A stretch of DNA of 64,000 nt from Salipaludibacillus keqinensis (lineage in GTDB: Bacteria > Bacillota > Bacilli > Bacillales > Salisediminibacteriaceae). The notes below the pieces were generated by a model. That model was not told where the DNA came from. It searched no databases and saw only the letters and a list, made by a program, of their open reading frames with translations. The stretch is from assembly GCF_003226325.1 (NCBI RefSeq), contig NZ_PDOD01000001.1:372001-436000 (forward strand). Direction: 5' to 3'. Positions 37,156 to 45,843 of the stretch are shown one piece after another. Positions within the stretch are counted from its first letter, which is position 1; every line of letters starts with the position of its first letter. The translations under genes and the position numbers were made by a program.

Positions 37156-37554
37156 ATGAACCGCAGATTAGCAAGAATTAAAACTGTACAAGCATTATAT
37201 CAAATTGAAATGACTGAAGTTGAACCTATTGAGGCGATCCGTTCAGTTTTGGAAGAAGGGGAAGTGATCGATTCCTTTTTGGAATTGTTGGTAAACGGAA
37301 CGCTAGACCATATAAACGAAATTGACTCACTGATCGAAGCGGTCCTTGAACATTGGTCTTTGGCACGAATTTCAAGAGTAGACCGAGCAATTTTACGCAT
37401 GGCCGTATATGAGATGAAGTACGTTAAAGATATTCCCGTCACGGTCAGTATTAATGAAGCCATTGATTTGGCAAAAGGTTTTACTGGCGAAGAAGAACCT
37501 GGTAAGTTTGCGAACGGCGTCCTATCAAAGTTGGCTAAGAAAATAGATCATTAA
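37156..37554 (+). CDS. nusB: Transcription antitermination factor NusB
   Basis: NusB binds boxA RNA with NusE in rRNA antitermination. The 132-residue all-helical product begins MNRRLARIKTVQALYQIEM and has the conserved RISRVDRAILRMAVYEM and FANGVLSKLAKK. The ATG follows AAGGAGAT. It leads the nusB-folD-xseA-xseB-ispA-OLE-oapA-dxs cluster. Confidence 0.95.
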   Translation: MNRRLARIKTVQALYQIEMTEVEPIEAIRSVLEEGEVIDSFLELLVNGTLDHINEIDSLIEAVLEHWSLARISRVDRAILRMAVYEMKYVKDIPVTVSINEAIDLAKGFTGEEEPGKFANGVLSKLAKKIDH

Positions 37555-37603
37555 TCTGTGTTCTTTTAAGTAATTACGAGAAGATTTCAAGGGGGATTTT
37601 TTT

Positions 37604-38458
37604 ATGTCAGCGATAGTCATTTCTGGAAAAGAGCTCGCTAAAGAAAAAAGATTAAAGATGAAACAACAGGTGGATATCCTCAAACAAAAAGGAGTGACAC
37701 CTGGTCTTGCAGTCATTCTTGTGGGGGAGGATCCAGCTTCTCAATCGTATGTACGAGCAAAGAAAAGAGCTTGTGAAGAAACGGGTATCCATTCAGATTT
37801 AGACGAAGTACCCTCATCCATATCCGAAAAAGAGCTGCTTGATAAGATCATCAAGTTAAATAAATCGGATCATATTCATGGAATCCTTGTTCAGTTACCT
37901 TTGCCTGAGCATATTTCTGAAAAAAAAGTCATCGAAACAATTGATCCAGACAAAGACGTGGACGGCTTCCACCCAATTAATATTGGCAGGATGATGACTG
38001 GTCAAGAGGCTTTTTTACCTTGTACACCATTTGGAATTGTTGAAATGATTAAATCAAAAAACATAGATATAGAAGGAAAACATGTGGTGATTGTAGGTAG
38101 AAGTAACATTGTCGGTAAACCAGTGGGACAACTTTTGTTAAATGAGAACGCGACAGTGACTTATTGTCATTCAAGAACAAAAAACATGGCTGAATACACA
38201 AGATCGGCGGATATTCTTGTCGTTGCTGTTGGAAAACCTCATTTTATAGATGAAACTCATATTAAAGACGGGGCAGTTGTTATTGATGTAGGTGTAAACC
38301 GCAATGATGAAGGAAAGTTAATTGGCGATGTCGTTTACGATCGAGCAAAAGAAGTCGCATCGTATATTACACCAGTACCCGGAGGCGTGGGTCCGATGAC
38401 AATAACAATGCTTTTACATAATACAGTGGTGTCAGCGGCCAAAAGAAGCAGAGAGTAA
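37604..38458 (+). CDS. folD: Bifunctional methylenetetrahydrofolate dehydrogenase/cyclohydrolase
   Basis: FolD interconverts methylene- and formyl-tetrahydrofolate with NADP. The 284-residue product has YVRAKKRACEETGI (catalytic Lys), QLPLPEHI, DKDVDGFHPINIGRM, VVGRSNIVGKPVG (dinucleotide site) and PVPGGVGPMTITML. It lies downstream of nusB as in B. subtilis. Confidence 0.97.
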   Translation: MSAIVISGKELAKEKRLKMKQQVDILKQKGVTPGLAVILVGEDPASQSYVRAKKRACEETGIHSDLDEVPSSISEKELLDKIIKLNKSDHIHGILVQLPLPEHISEKKVIETIDPDKDVDGFHPINIGRMMTGQEAFLPCTPFGIVEMIKSKNIDIEGKHVVIVGRSNIVGKPVGQLLLNENATVTYCHSRTKNMAEYTRSADILVVAVGKPHFIDETHIKDGAVVIDVGVNRNDEGKLIGDVVYDRAKEVASYITPVPGGVGPMTITMLLHNTVVSAAKRSRE

Positions 38459-38470
38459 GGAGTTTATCCT

Positions 38471-39817
38471 ATGAATCAACAGTTTCTAACAGTCAGCGAC
38501 CTGACTAAGCAAATTAAACAGTTATTAGACCGAGATTCCCATTTGCAAAACGTATGGATGAGGGCGGAAATATCTAATTTTAAAAAGCATAGCCGGGGTC
38601 ATATGTATTTTACACTCAAAGATCCAAAATCAAGAGTTCAGTCTGTCATGTTTGCTGGAAATAACCGTTCTTTAAAGTTTTTACCTGAAGACGGAATGAG
38701 AGTTCTTGTTAGAGGGGATATTTCCGTTTATGAACCATACGGAGCGTATCAATTCTACGTGAAAGAAATGCAACCTGACGGGATTGGGAATTTATACTTA
38801 GCTTTCGAAAACCTTAAAAAGAAGCTTGAAATCGCCGGCTATTTCTCCCAAGACAGAAAAAAACAAATTCCAGTCATGCCTCAACAAATTGCGGTTATTA
38901 CTTCTCCAACAGGTGCGGCAGTGCGTGATATTATCACGACGATCACACGGCGATATCCTTTAGCGAAAGTCACACTCTTGCCAGTGTTAGTCCAAGGACC
39001 AGATGCCCCTCACTCCATTTCGAGAGCGATCAAACAAGCAAATGAGGCTAATAGGTTTGATGTTATTATCTCAGGCAGGGGTGGAGGCTCTTTGGAAGAG
39101 TTATGGGCTTTTAATGAAGAAATCGTCGCAGAAGCGATTTTTCGATCAGAGGTGCCAATCATTTCGGCTGTTGGACATGAAACAGATGTGACAATTAGCG
39201 ACTTTATTGCTGATCTTAGAGCACCAACTCCAACGGCAGCTGCAGAACTAGCTGTTCCAAATACTGCAGACTTGTTAACTGCTGTTTATGAGAGGAAAGC
39301 TCGTCTTACAAGGGCGACAGAGACAAAATTAGCCCAAGAGCAAGAACGATTAGCTTTTTTAGTAAAGTCCTATGCTTTCAGATACCCAAAGCAACTTGTA
39401 GAACAAAAAGAGCAGGATCTAGATCGTCTGCATGAACGTCTTTTAAAAGAGACAGCACGTTTGGTTGACAGGAAAAAAGATCATTTGCATACAATGAAAC
39501 AAAGATTACATAGCCTGCACCCTAAAGAGAGAATAAGCCAAGAAGCGACGCGGTCAAATCAAAATGAAATGGCGTTAAAAAGAGCGATGACTCAGTTAGT
39601 GAAAGATCAGCGGCACCACCTATCATTGCAAATGTCCAAATTGGACCTGTTAAGCCCATTAAAAATGATGGATCGTGGTTATAGTCTTGTCTATGATAAA
39701 GATAACAATTTGATAAAGCAAACCCATCAGGCGCCCGTTCAATCAATGATTTCCGTACAATTGCAAAATGGGCAGCTTCATTGTGAAGTGAAAGAACATG
39801 TTGAGAGATCAGAATAA
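38471..39817 (+). CDS. xseA: Exodeoxyribonuclease VII large subunit
   Basis: XseA is the catalytic subunit of a single-strand exonuclease. The 448-residue product has an N-terminal OB fold ([28 protein letters not shown]), the catalytic core with [21 protein letters not shown] and [16 protein letters not shown], and a long C-terminal coiled coil from about residue 275. It overlaps nothing upstream and is followed by xseB. Confidence 0.96.
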   Translation: MNQQFLTVSDLTKQIKQLLDRDSHLQNVWMRAEISNFKKHSRGHMYFTLKDPKSRVQSVMFAGNNRSLKFLPEDGMRVLVRGDISVYEPYGAYQFYVKEMQPDGIGNLYLAFENLKKKLEIAGYFSQDRKKQIPVMPQQIAVITSPTGAAVRDIITTITRRYPLAKVTLLPVLVQGPDAPHSISRAIKQANEANRFDVIISGRGGGSLEELWAFNEEIVAEAIFRSEVPIISAVGHETDVTISDFIADLRAPTPTAAAELAVPNTADLLTAVYERKARLTRATETKLAQEQERLAFLVKSYAFRYPKQLVEQKEQDLDRLHERLLKETARLVDRKKDHLHTMKQRLHSLHPKERISQEATRSNQNEMALKRAMTQLVKDQRHHLSLQMSKLDLLSPLKMMDRGYSLVYDKDNNLIKQTHQAPVQSMISVQLQNGQLHCEVKEHVERSE

Positions 39818-39836
39818 TCATGATGGAGGAATGGAA

Positions 39837-40073
39837 ATGACTAAAGAAAATCAATCAGAAACATTTGAAGAATCCATGAAAAGTTTAGAAACACTTGTAG
39901 AGAAGTTAGAACAAGGGGATGTTCCTTTAGAAGAAGCAATATCCATGTTTCAAGAAGGTATGAAGCTTTCAAAAGAATGCCAGGATCGATTACAAAAAGT
40001 AGAAAAGCAGATGACGGAAGTTCTATCTGAAGATGGAGAGATTAGTTCTTTCCAGGTCGAAGAGGAGCAGTAA
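39837..40073 (+). CDS. xseB: Exodeoxyribonuclease VII small subunit
   Basis: The 78-residue helical subunit pairs with XseA. The signature [33 protein letters not shown] is present. ATG 39837 fits the TGGAGGA site. An in-frame start at 39798 would overlap the end of xseA. Confidence 0.93.
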   Translation: MTKENQSETFEESMKSLETLVEKLEQGDVPLEEAISMFQEGMKLSKECQDRLQKVEKQMTEVLSEDGEISSFQVEEEQ

Positions 40074-40075
40074 TA

Positions 40076-40966
40076 GTGGATGTCCAGCCGACATTAAATG
40101 AATTTATCAATGAGCAGAAACATAAACTTGATGACTTGCTTCCATCACGTATTAAGCAAATGTATGCCCCGGATACATTAAAAGAAGCGATGATCTATTC
40201 TTTAGAAGCAGGTGGAAAGAGAATACGTCCTATCCTCCTTTTAGCTACGCTAAAAGGTTTTAGCAAGCCGCTTACATTAGGGTATGATGTGGCCTGTGCT
40301 TTGGAAATGATTCATACTTATTCACTCATACACGATGATCTACCAGCGATGGATGACGATGACCTTCGTCGAGGAAAGCCTACAAATCATAAAGTCTATG
40401 GAGAAGCACTTGCTATCTTAGCTGGAGACGGATTGTTAACCCATAGCTTCCAGGTAATTGCTTCATTGAATTATTTATCAGCAGAAGTAAAAGTAGCCTT
40501 GATTAGTAAAATAGCTGAAGCAGCAGGGCCTGAAGGAATGGTCGCAGGACAAGTAGAAGATATGGAAGCTGAAGGCAAACGCTTAGAAGTGGAACAATTA
40601 CAGCATATTCATCATCGGAAAACTGGAGATTTACTGTCAGTGGCATTAGAGTGCGGTGCGATTTTATCCTCAGCATCTCCACAGGAAATCTGGGATCTTA
40701 GGTCCTTTGGTAAACATATTGGCATTGCGTTTCAAATAAAGGATGATCTTTTAGATGTAGAAGGAGATCAGGATCTTATAGGTAAACCAATCGGCAGCGA
40801 TGTATCAAATGATAAAAATACCTATCCAAGAATTCTTGGATTAGATCAAGCAAAAGAAAAGTTAGATTTTCATCTAGAACAAGCGAAAGCCGACTTGAAT
40901 AATGTAGAGATTGATCGAGAATTGCTGTTGTCCCTAGCAGACTACATCGGATCTAGAACAAATTAG
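40076..40966 (+). CDS. ispA: Farnesyl diphosphate synthase (geranyltranstransferase)
   Basis: The enzyme condenses isopentenyl diphosphate with allylic diphosphates. The 296-residue product has both Asp-rich motifs, DDLPAMDDDDLRRG and DDLLDVEGD. The start is GTG, 8 nt after GAGGAG. It lies two genes away from dxs, which supplies isoprenoid precursors, with OLE RNA and oapA between them. Confidence 0.95.
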   Translation: MDVQPTLNEFINEQKHKLDDLLPSRIKQMYAPDTLKEAMIYSLEAGGKRIRPILLLATLKGFSKPLTLGYDVACALEMIHTYSLIHDDLPAMDDDDLRRGKPTNHKVYGEALAILAGDGLLTHSFQVIASLNYLSAEVKVALISKIAEAAGPEGMVAGQVEDMEAEGKRLEVEQLQHIHHRKTGDLLSVALECGAILSSASPQEIWDLRSFGKHIGIAFQIKDDLLDVEGDQDLIGKPIGSDVSNDKNTYPRILGLDQAKEKLDFHLEQAKADLNNVEIDRELLLSLADYIGSRTN

Positions 40967-41117
40967 TTAAGCTACTTTGAAAATAAGTAGACTTGCAAGA
41001 TCAACAAATCTTTTTCTCCGACAATTCATGAGCTTCCTCTTGAGTAAAGAAATCTTATTTAAAGAATAAAGGCACTGTCATTTAGTAATTCATGGTGAAA
41101 TTACAAGTCGTTGTATG

Positions 41118-41147
41118 TTGTCTGACGTATTTCATACATGGTATAAT
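41118..41147 (+). promoter_or_regulatory. Promoter of OLE RNA
   Basis: TTGTCT (41118-41123) and a perfect TATAAT (41142-41147) are 18 bp apart. Transcription would start at about 41154, where the terminal stem of the RNA begins. Confidence 0.7.
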
Positions 41148-41153
41148 AGTCAA

Positions 41154-41735
41154 GGTGAGTGGTGCAGTATTCTAGTCGGTTCTCCATTTTCGAAAGCGGG
41201 CCTAAAAATCCGCTAAAGGGCACATCGATGAAGTTCCTAGTAATGGCTTGAGGCGCCCAGCCTTGGGTCGTTACTGGGAGTAAAGGTTGGGGGGCGATCC
41301 ACAATGGCATGTGGGCGATGACCCTCCAGCCGCGGAGGCCCTTGCATGTGGTTCCGTTAACCAGCGGTTATTACGTGTAAGGGTATGAACCTGTTTTTGC
41401 AAATTTGGGAATTTGTGAGCAGCGTAGCCTGCCTTGAGTGGAGATAGAGGGGATTATGGATGCTAGGTTGTGAAAGCACTCTTCCATATGAAATCTTCTC
41501 TGCAAAAGAGGATAGAGAATGGATAGGAACTGTTGGGGAAAACCCCTAGACTGTTCCACAGGACATTTTAAGAGGATTATAGTGCGTTCTAAGTGGCAAT
41601 CCAGTCTGACGTATGGTGACAGCGTCAAGGTGAGTTTAAAGGGAAACCGTCACAGCGGCGACGCTGAGGTACTCACTTGGGAAAACCTACTGGACCTAAG
41701 ACGCAGTTTTTACTCTTTTAATGACCACTCGCCAC
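41154..41735 (+). ncRNA. ole: OLE RNA (ornate, large, extremophilic RNA)
   Basis: About 580 bp without a credible reading frame lie between ispA and oapA, the standard OLE location. Unlike its AT-rich surroundings the stretch is GC-richer and full of inverted repeats. The ends pair: GGTGAGTGG (41154-41162) with CCACTCGCC (41725-41733), closing the whole RNA. OLE RNAs, about 600 nt, are known from extremophilic and anaerobic Firmicutes, bind OapA and sit at the membrane. In Bacillus halodurans their loss causes sensitivity to cold, alcohol and magnesium. I identify it by location, length, structure and partner gene; a covariance-model search was not possible. Confidence 0.9.
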
Positions 41736-41772
41736 TTACATATTAAATTTATAGTTTATGAGTAGAACAAGA

Positions 41773-41805
41773 AGTAGCACCTACGGAATGTATGTAGGTG
41801 CTACT
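41773..41805 (+). other. Perfect 12-bp hairpin between OLE RNA and oapA
   Basis: AGTAGCACCTAC (41773-41784) pairs with GTAGGTGCTACT (41794-41805) around a 9-nt loop. No long T run follows, so it may be a leaky terminator or processing site that lets part of the transcription continue into oapA. Confidence 0.6.
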
Positions 41806-41832
41806 ATCTGTTTAAAAGAAGGTGATCAATAG

Positions 41833-42447
41833 ATGAAGAACTCCATGAAAAAATCATTAAATTGGAGCATGATCGTGGCCGTGATCACTCTAGTTCTGGC
41901 CGCCATTTTTTCCATTGTATCAACGGCTATATTAAGCGGTGTTTCTTGGGGAATTGGCATGGTCATTGTCTTACTGATTGTGTTATTAGGGGTCATATCC
42001 GATACAATCGGTGTTGCTGCAACGGCCGCAAATGAAAAACCGTTTAATGCGATGGCTGCTGAGAAATTACCAGGCGCTAAACATGCCGTTTTAATAACCA
42101 GGAATGCAGACCGCTTTTCCAATTTTACTAACGACGTGATTGGAGACATTGCCGGTGTTATTAGTGGGACTGCATCTGCCTATGTCGTCTTGCAACTGGC
42201 AGTTCAAATGGGGTATTCTGAGGGGACAACGGTTCAATTTGCAATTTCTGTTCTATTTACAAGTATAGTTGCAGCACTCACCGTTGGTGGGAAATCTGTC
42301 GGAAAAACGGTGGCGATTCAGTATTCTACTGAGATCATTTACCATGTAGGTAGATTATTTTACTTATTAGAGGTAAAATTAAAAATAACCATATTCAAAG
42401 ATAATAAACGTAAAAAGAAGAACAACAAGAATTTAAAAAGAAAGTGA
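41833..42447 (+). CDS. oapA: OLE-associated protein A (OapA)
   Basis: OapA binds OLE RNA and holds it at the membrane. The 204-residue product has membrane helices near residues 10-30, 37-60, 112-130 and 135-155, with a cytoplasmic loop NEKPFNAMAAEKLPGAKHAVLITRNADRFSNFTNDVIGD. This DUF21-like layout resembles CNNM magnesium transporters. A strongly basic tail (KDNKRKKKNNKNLKRK) suits RNA binding. A good AAGAAGGTGAT site precedes the ATG. It is adjacent to OLE RNA and 9 bp before dxs. Confidence 0.9.
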   Translation: MKNSMKKSLNWSMIVAVITLVLAAIFSIVSTAILSGVSWGIGMVIVLLIVLLGVISDTIGVAATAANEKPFNAMAAEKLPGAKHAVLITRNADRFSNFTNDVIGDIAGVISGTASAYVVLQLAVQMGYSEGTTVQFAISVLFTSIVAALTVGGKSVGKTVAIQYSTEIIYHVGRLFYLLEVKLKITIFKDNKRKKKNNKNLKRK

Positions 42448-42456
42448 GGGTTTTTC

Positions 42457-44346
42457 TTGGATTTGCAGAGCATAAAAGAACCTACGTTTTTAAAAGGATT
42501 CAGCAACAAAGATCTAGAAGACCTTGCTAAAGACATAAGAGAATTTCTAATTGAAAACTTATCCGTTACGGGAGGACATTTAGGTCCTAATTTAGGGGTA
42601 GTAGAGTTAACCCTTGTCCTACACCAGCTTTTTGAAAGCCCAAAAGATAAATTTTTATGGGATGTAGGTCATCAAGCTTATGTCCATAAAATTTTAACAG
42701 GTAGAGCAGATCAATTTGATCAACTTCGACAATATAAAGGATTATGTGGATTTCCGAAGCGTTCCGAAAGTAAACATGATGTTTGGGAAACAGGACATAG
42801 TTCTACCTCGTTATCTGCCGCGATGGGTATGGCCTTAGCTCGCGATATTAAAGGTGGAAGCAATTCAGTTATTCCTGTGATAGGTGATGGTGCACTTACG
42901 GGAGGAATGGCTTTGGAAGCGCTTAACCATATTGGCCATGAGCAAACGGATGTTATTGTTGTGTTAAACGACAATGAAATGTCGATTGCGCCGAATGTAG
43001 GGGCTCTTCATTCAATGCTCGGTCGAATGAGAACAGCAGGTAAATACCAAAAAGCAAAAGACGAACTGGAAATGCTTATTAAAAAGATTCCCGCTTTCGG
43101 AGGGAGATTGGCTGCAACCGCTGAGCGTGTTAAAGACAGCTTAAAGTATCTTCTAGTTTCAGGAATGTTCTTCGAGGAAATGGGCTTTACGTATTTAGGT
43201 CCTGTGGATGGTCATGATTTAGAAGATTTAAAAAAGAATATGAACTATGCAAAGAAGACGAAAGGCCCTGTACTTGTCCATGTTATTACGAAAAAAGGAA
43301 AGGGTTATGCTCCAGCCGAGAATGATGCTAAAGGCACTTGGCATGGATTAGGACCTTATAAGATTGAATCAGGTGAAGTTGTTAAAAAGCCAGGACCTCC
43401 TAGCTACAGCGGTGTATTTGCAGAGACGCTGAAACGAATTGCAAGGCAAGATGAACGGATCGTAGCGATAACAGCAGCGATGCCTGGTGGCACAGGACTT
43501 GACAAGTTTGCTAAAGAATTCCCTGACCGTATGTTTGATGTTGGTATTGCTGAACAACATGCGACAACGATGTCTGCAGGGTTAGCTACGCAAGGAATGA
43601 AACCTGTCTTTGCGGTATATTCGACCTTTTTGCAACGAGGGTATGACCAGCTGGTCCACGATGTTTGCAGGCAAAACCTAAATGTTTTTTTCGCGATTGA
43701 CCGTGCAGGTTTAGTAGGTGCAGACGGTGAAACACACCAAGGAGTATTTGATATCTCTTACTTACGTCATTTACCAAACATGAAGATTCTTAATCCAAAA
43801 GATGAAAACGAACTTCAGCATATGATTTATACGGCAACATGTCATGATGATGGGCCGATTGCGGTTAGGTATCCTAGAGGCGGTGGGTACGGTATTAAAA
43901 TGGACGAAGATTTGAAACAAATTCCCCTTGGAGAGTGGGACGTATTAAAGCAAGGATCTGATTTTACTATATTGACGTTTGGTACAATGATTCCTGTAGC
44001 TATGGAAGCTGCGGAAGAATTGGGAAAAAGAGGAATACATGTAGAAGTAGTGAACGCTAGATCAATTAAACCGTTAGATCAAGATAAATTAGTGGACTTG
44101 GCGGAAAATCAGCGGCCGATACTAACTTTAGAAGAAACAGCGCTGTTAGGTGGCTTCGGAAGCGCTGTTCTGGAATTCTTCCATGAGAATCACTATCATT
44201 CAGTGGTCATAGAAAGAATGGGAATTCCTGACCGTTATATTGAACATGGCAGTGTACCTGAATTGTTAGAGGAAATTGGGCTTACTTCCCAAAATGTGGC
44301 GGCGCAAGTGGAGCAAATCATACCTAGAAAGAGGAAACGAGCGTAA
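42457..44346 (+). CDS. dxs: 1-deoxy-D-xylulose-5-phosphate synthase
   Basis: Dxs condenses pyruvate with glyceraldehyde 3-phosphate using thiamine diphosphate, the first step of the MEP isoprenoid pathway. The 629-residue product has [32 protein letters not shown] (the GDG...N cofactor motif), [16 protein letters not shown] and [18 protein letters not shown]. The start is TTG after GTGAGGG, close behind oapA, so it is probably co-transcribed with OLE/oapA. Confidence 0.96.
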   Translation: MDLQSIKEPTFLKGFSNKDLEDLAKDIREFLIENLSVTGGHLGPNLGVVELTLVLHQLFESPKDKFLWDVGHQAYVHKILTGRADQFDQLRQYKGLCGFPKRSESKHDVWETGHSSTSLSAAMGMALARDIKGGSNSVIPVIGDGALTGGMALEALNHIGHEQTDVIVVLNDNEMSIAPNVGALHSMLGRMRTAGKYQKAKDELEMLIKKIPAFGGRLAATAERVKDSLKYLLVSGMFFEEMGFTYLGPVDGHDLEDLKKNMNYAKKTKGPVLVHVITKKGKGYAPAENDAKGTWHGLGPYKIESGEVVKKPGPPSYSGVFAETLKRIARQDERIVAITAAMPGGTGLDKFAKEFPDRMFDVGIAEQHATTMSAGLATQGMKPVFAVYSTFLQRGYDQLVHDVCRQNLNVFFAIDRAGLVGADGETHQGVFDISYLRHLPNMKILNPKDENELQHMIYTATCHDDGPIAVRYPRGGGYGIKMDEDLKQIPLGEWDVLKQGSDFTILTFGTMIPVAMEAAEELGKRGIHVEVVNARSIKPLDQDKLVDLAENQRPILTLEETALLGGFGSAVLEFFHENHYHSVVIERMGIPDRYIEHGSVPELLEEIGLTSQNVAAQVEQIIPRKRKRA

Positions 44347-44349
44347 AGG

Positions 44350-45153
44350 ATGAAAAAAGAACGCGTAGATATATTACTAGTTGAACAAGGGCTGATTGAA
44401 ACAAGAGAAAAGGCCAAAAGGACCATTATGGCCGGGCTAGTTCTTGCAAATGGAGAACGGGTGGACAAGCCTGGGCAAAAAATTGCTGTAGATTCAGACT
44501 TATCTTTAAAGGGTCACATATCCCCTTACGTCAGCAGAGGTGGCTTGAAATTAAAGCGGGCAATCGATGTTTTCCAATTCGATTTACAAAATAAGATCGT
44601 ATTAGATATCGGTTCGTCCACTGGAGGATTCACTGATTGTGCCCTTCAAGAAGGAGCGAAACTCGTTTATGCTCTAGATGTAGGATACAATCAATTAGCT
44701 TGGAAATTAAGGCAAGACGACAGAGTTGTGGTAATGGAAAGAGTGAATTTTAGGTATTGTTCAAAAGAAGACTTTACTCAGGGACAGCCTGATTTTGCAA
44801 CGATTGATGTTTCATTTATTTCCTTAAAGTTAATTCTTCCAGTTTTAAAAACAATTTTAACTGAAGGTGGCAATGTTTCAGCCTTAATCAAACCGCAATT
44901 TGAAGCGGGACGAGAAGAAGTAGGAAAGAAAGGGATTATTAGGGACAAGAAAATTCATTTAAAAGTTGTAAAAACAATTATACAATTTAGTGAACAGTTA
45001 GGCTACACTGTTCATGGGCTTGCTCCCTCCCCAATCCGGGGTGGTGAAGGGAATATTGAATTTCTTCTTCATCTTCAAATAAAGCCTGAAGAATCCGCTC
45101 CTTATTCGTTAGAGGACATGATTAAAACGGTAGACCAAGCTCACCATCTATAA
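44350..45153 (+). CDS. tlyA: TlyA/YqxC-type S4-FtsJ rRNA methyltransferase
   Basis: The 267-residue product has an N-terminal S4 RNA-binding domain (VDILLVEQGLIETREKAKRTIMAGLVLANG) and an FtsJ/RrmJ-like methyltransferase with the SAM loop VLDIGSSTGGFTDCALQEGA and K-D-K-E-type residues in IDVSFISLKLILPVL and ALIKPQFEAG. The family includes TlyA 2'-O-methylases and hemolysin-like proteins. In Bacillus it is called YqxC; its target is not settled. Confidence 0.9.
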   Translation: MKKERVDILLVEQGLIETREKAKRTIMAGLVLANGERVDKPGQKIAVDSDLSLKGHISPYVSRGGLKLKRAIDVFQFDLQNKIVLDIGSSTGGFTDCALQEGAKLVYALDVGYNQLAWKLRQDDRVVVMERVNFRYCSKEDFTQGQPDFATIDVSFISLKLILPVLKTILTEGGNVSALIKPQFEAGREEVGKKGIIRDKKIHLKVVKTIIQFSEQLGYTVHGLAPSPIRGGEGNIEFLLHLQIKPEESAPYSLEDMIKTVDQAHHL

Positions 45154-45160
45154 CTACTTA

Positions 45161-45190
45161 AGAGACATTTCTAGAAAATGTCTCTTTTTT
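45161..45190 (+). terminator. Terminator after the TlyA-type gene
   Basis: AGAGACATTT and AAATGTCTCT form a 10-bp stem around CTAGA, followed by TTTTT. Confidence 0.9.
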
Positions 45191-45352
45191 CTTTTTCATT
45201 TGTATAAAGTTAGGGAAAATGATGTTTGAAAGAGGTGTTGCCCTAGACATCTAATTGGCCTTAGCAACAGAATTTATTCATGAATTGTATAATTATAAGT
45301 CATCGTTTATAATATATAGAAGTTACTATTCGAGATTATTGGAGGAAATGAC

Positions 45353-45802
45353 ATGAATAAAGGCCAAAGACATATAAAAATAAGAGATATTATTGCAAAT
45401 CAGGAAATTGAAACACAAGACGATTTAGTCGATCAGCTAAGAGGAGCAGGGTTTAATGTGACTCAAGCGACGGTTAGTCGGGACATCAAAGAATTACATT
45501 TAGTAAAAGTACCGATGATGGATGGTCGTTATAAATATAGCTTGCCATCAGATCAACGATTTAACCCACTTCAAAAGCTCAAAAGGGCTTTAATGGACAG
45601 TTTCGTTTCTATTGATCAAACGGGAAACATGATTGTTATGAAGACCTTCCCAGGTAATGCAAATGCCGTTGGAGCGTTGATAGATAATTTAGATTGGTCA
45701 GAGATTATGGGGAACATTTGTGGAGATGATACAATTCTTATTATTTGTCGGAGCGAAGAAGATACTAACACGATAAGTGAACGGTTTTTAAATATGCTAT
45801 AA
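45353..45802 (+). CDS. ahrC: Arginine repressor AhrC/ArgR
   Basis: This hexameric arginine-sensing regulator represses arginine synthesis and activates catabolism. The 149-residue product has the N-terminal winged helix ([24 protein letters not shown] and [20 protein letters not shown]) and the C-terminal arginine-binding [14 protein letters not shown]. Several TATAAT-like elements lie at 45290-45315. It sits directly before recN as in B. subtilis. Confidence 0.95.
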   Translation: MNKGQRHIKIRDIIANQEIETQDDLVDQLRGAGFNVTQATVSRDIKELHLVKVPMMDGRYKYSLPSDQRFNPLQKLKRALMDSFVSIDQTGNMIVMKTFPGNANAVGALIDNLDWSEIMGNICGDDTILIICRSEEDTNTISERFLNML

Positions 45803-45843
45803 CAATTGAGCTGAGTTGATAATGATCATAGGGGGTGCGACGT

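Noticed and set aside
41101-41746. Several 70-85 codon frames inside the OLE RNA region
   Set aside because: They lack ribosome sites, have odd composition and fall inside a structured RNA.
45240-45340. ARG box upstream of ahrC
   Set aside because: There are TGAAT-like and ATAATTAT fragments, but no full palindromic ARG box that I can defend.
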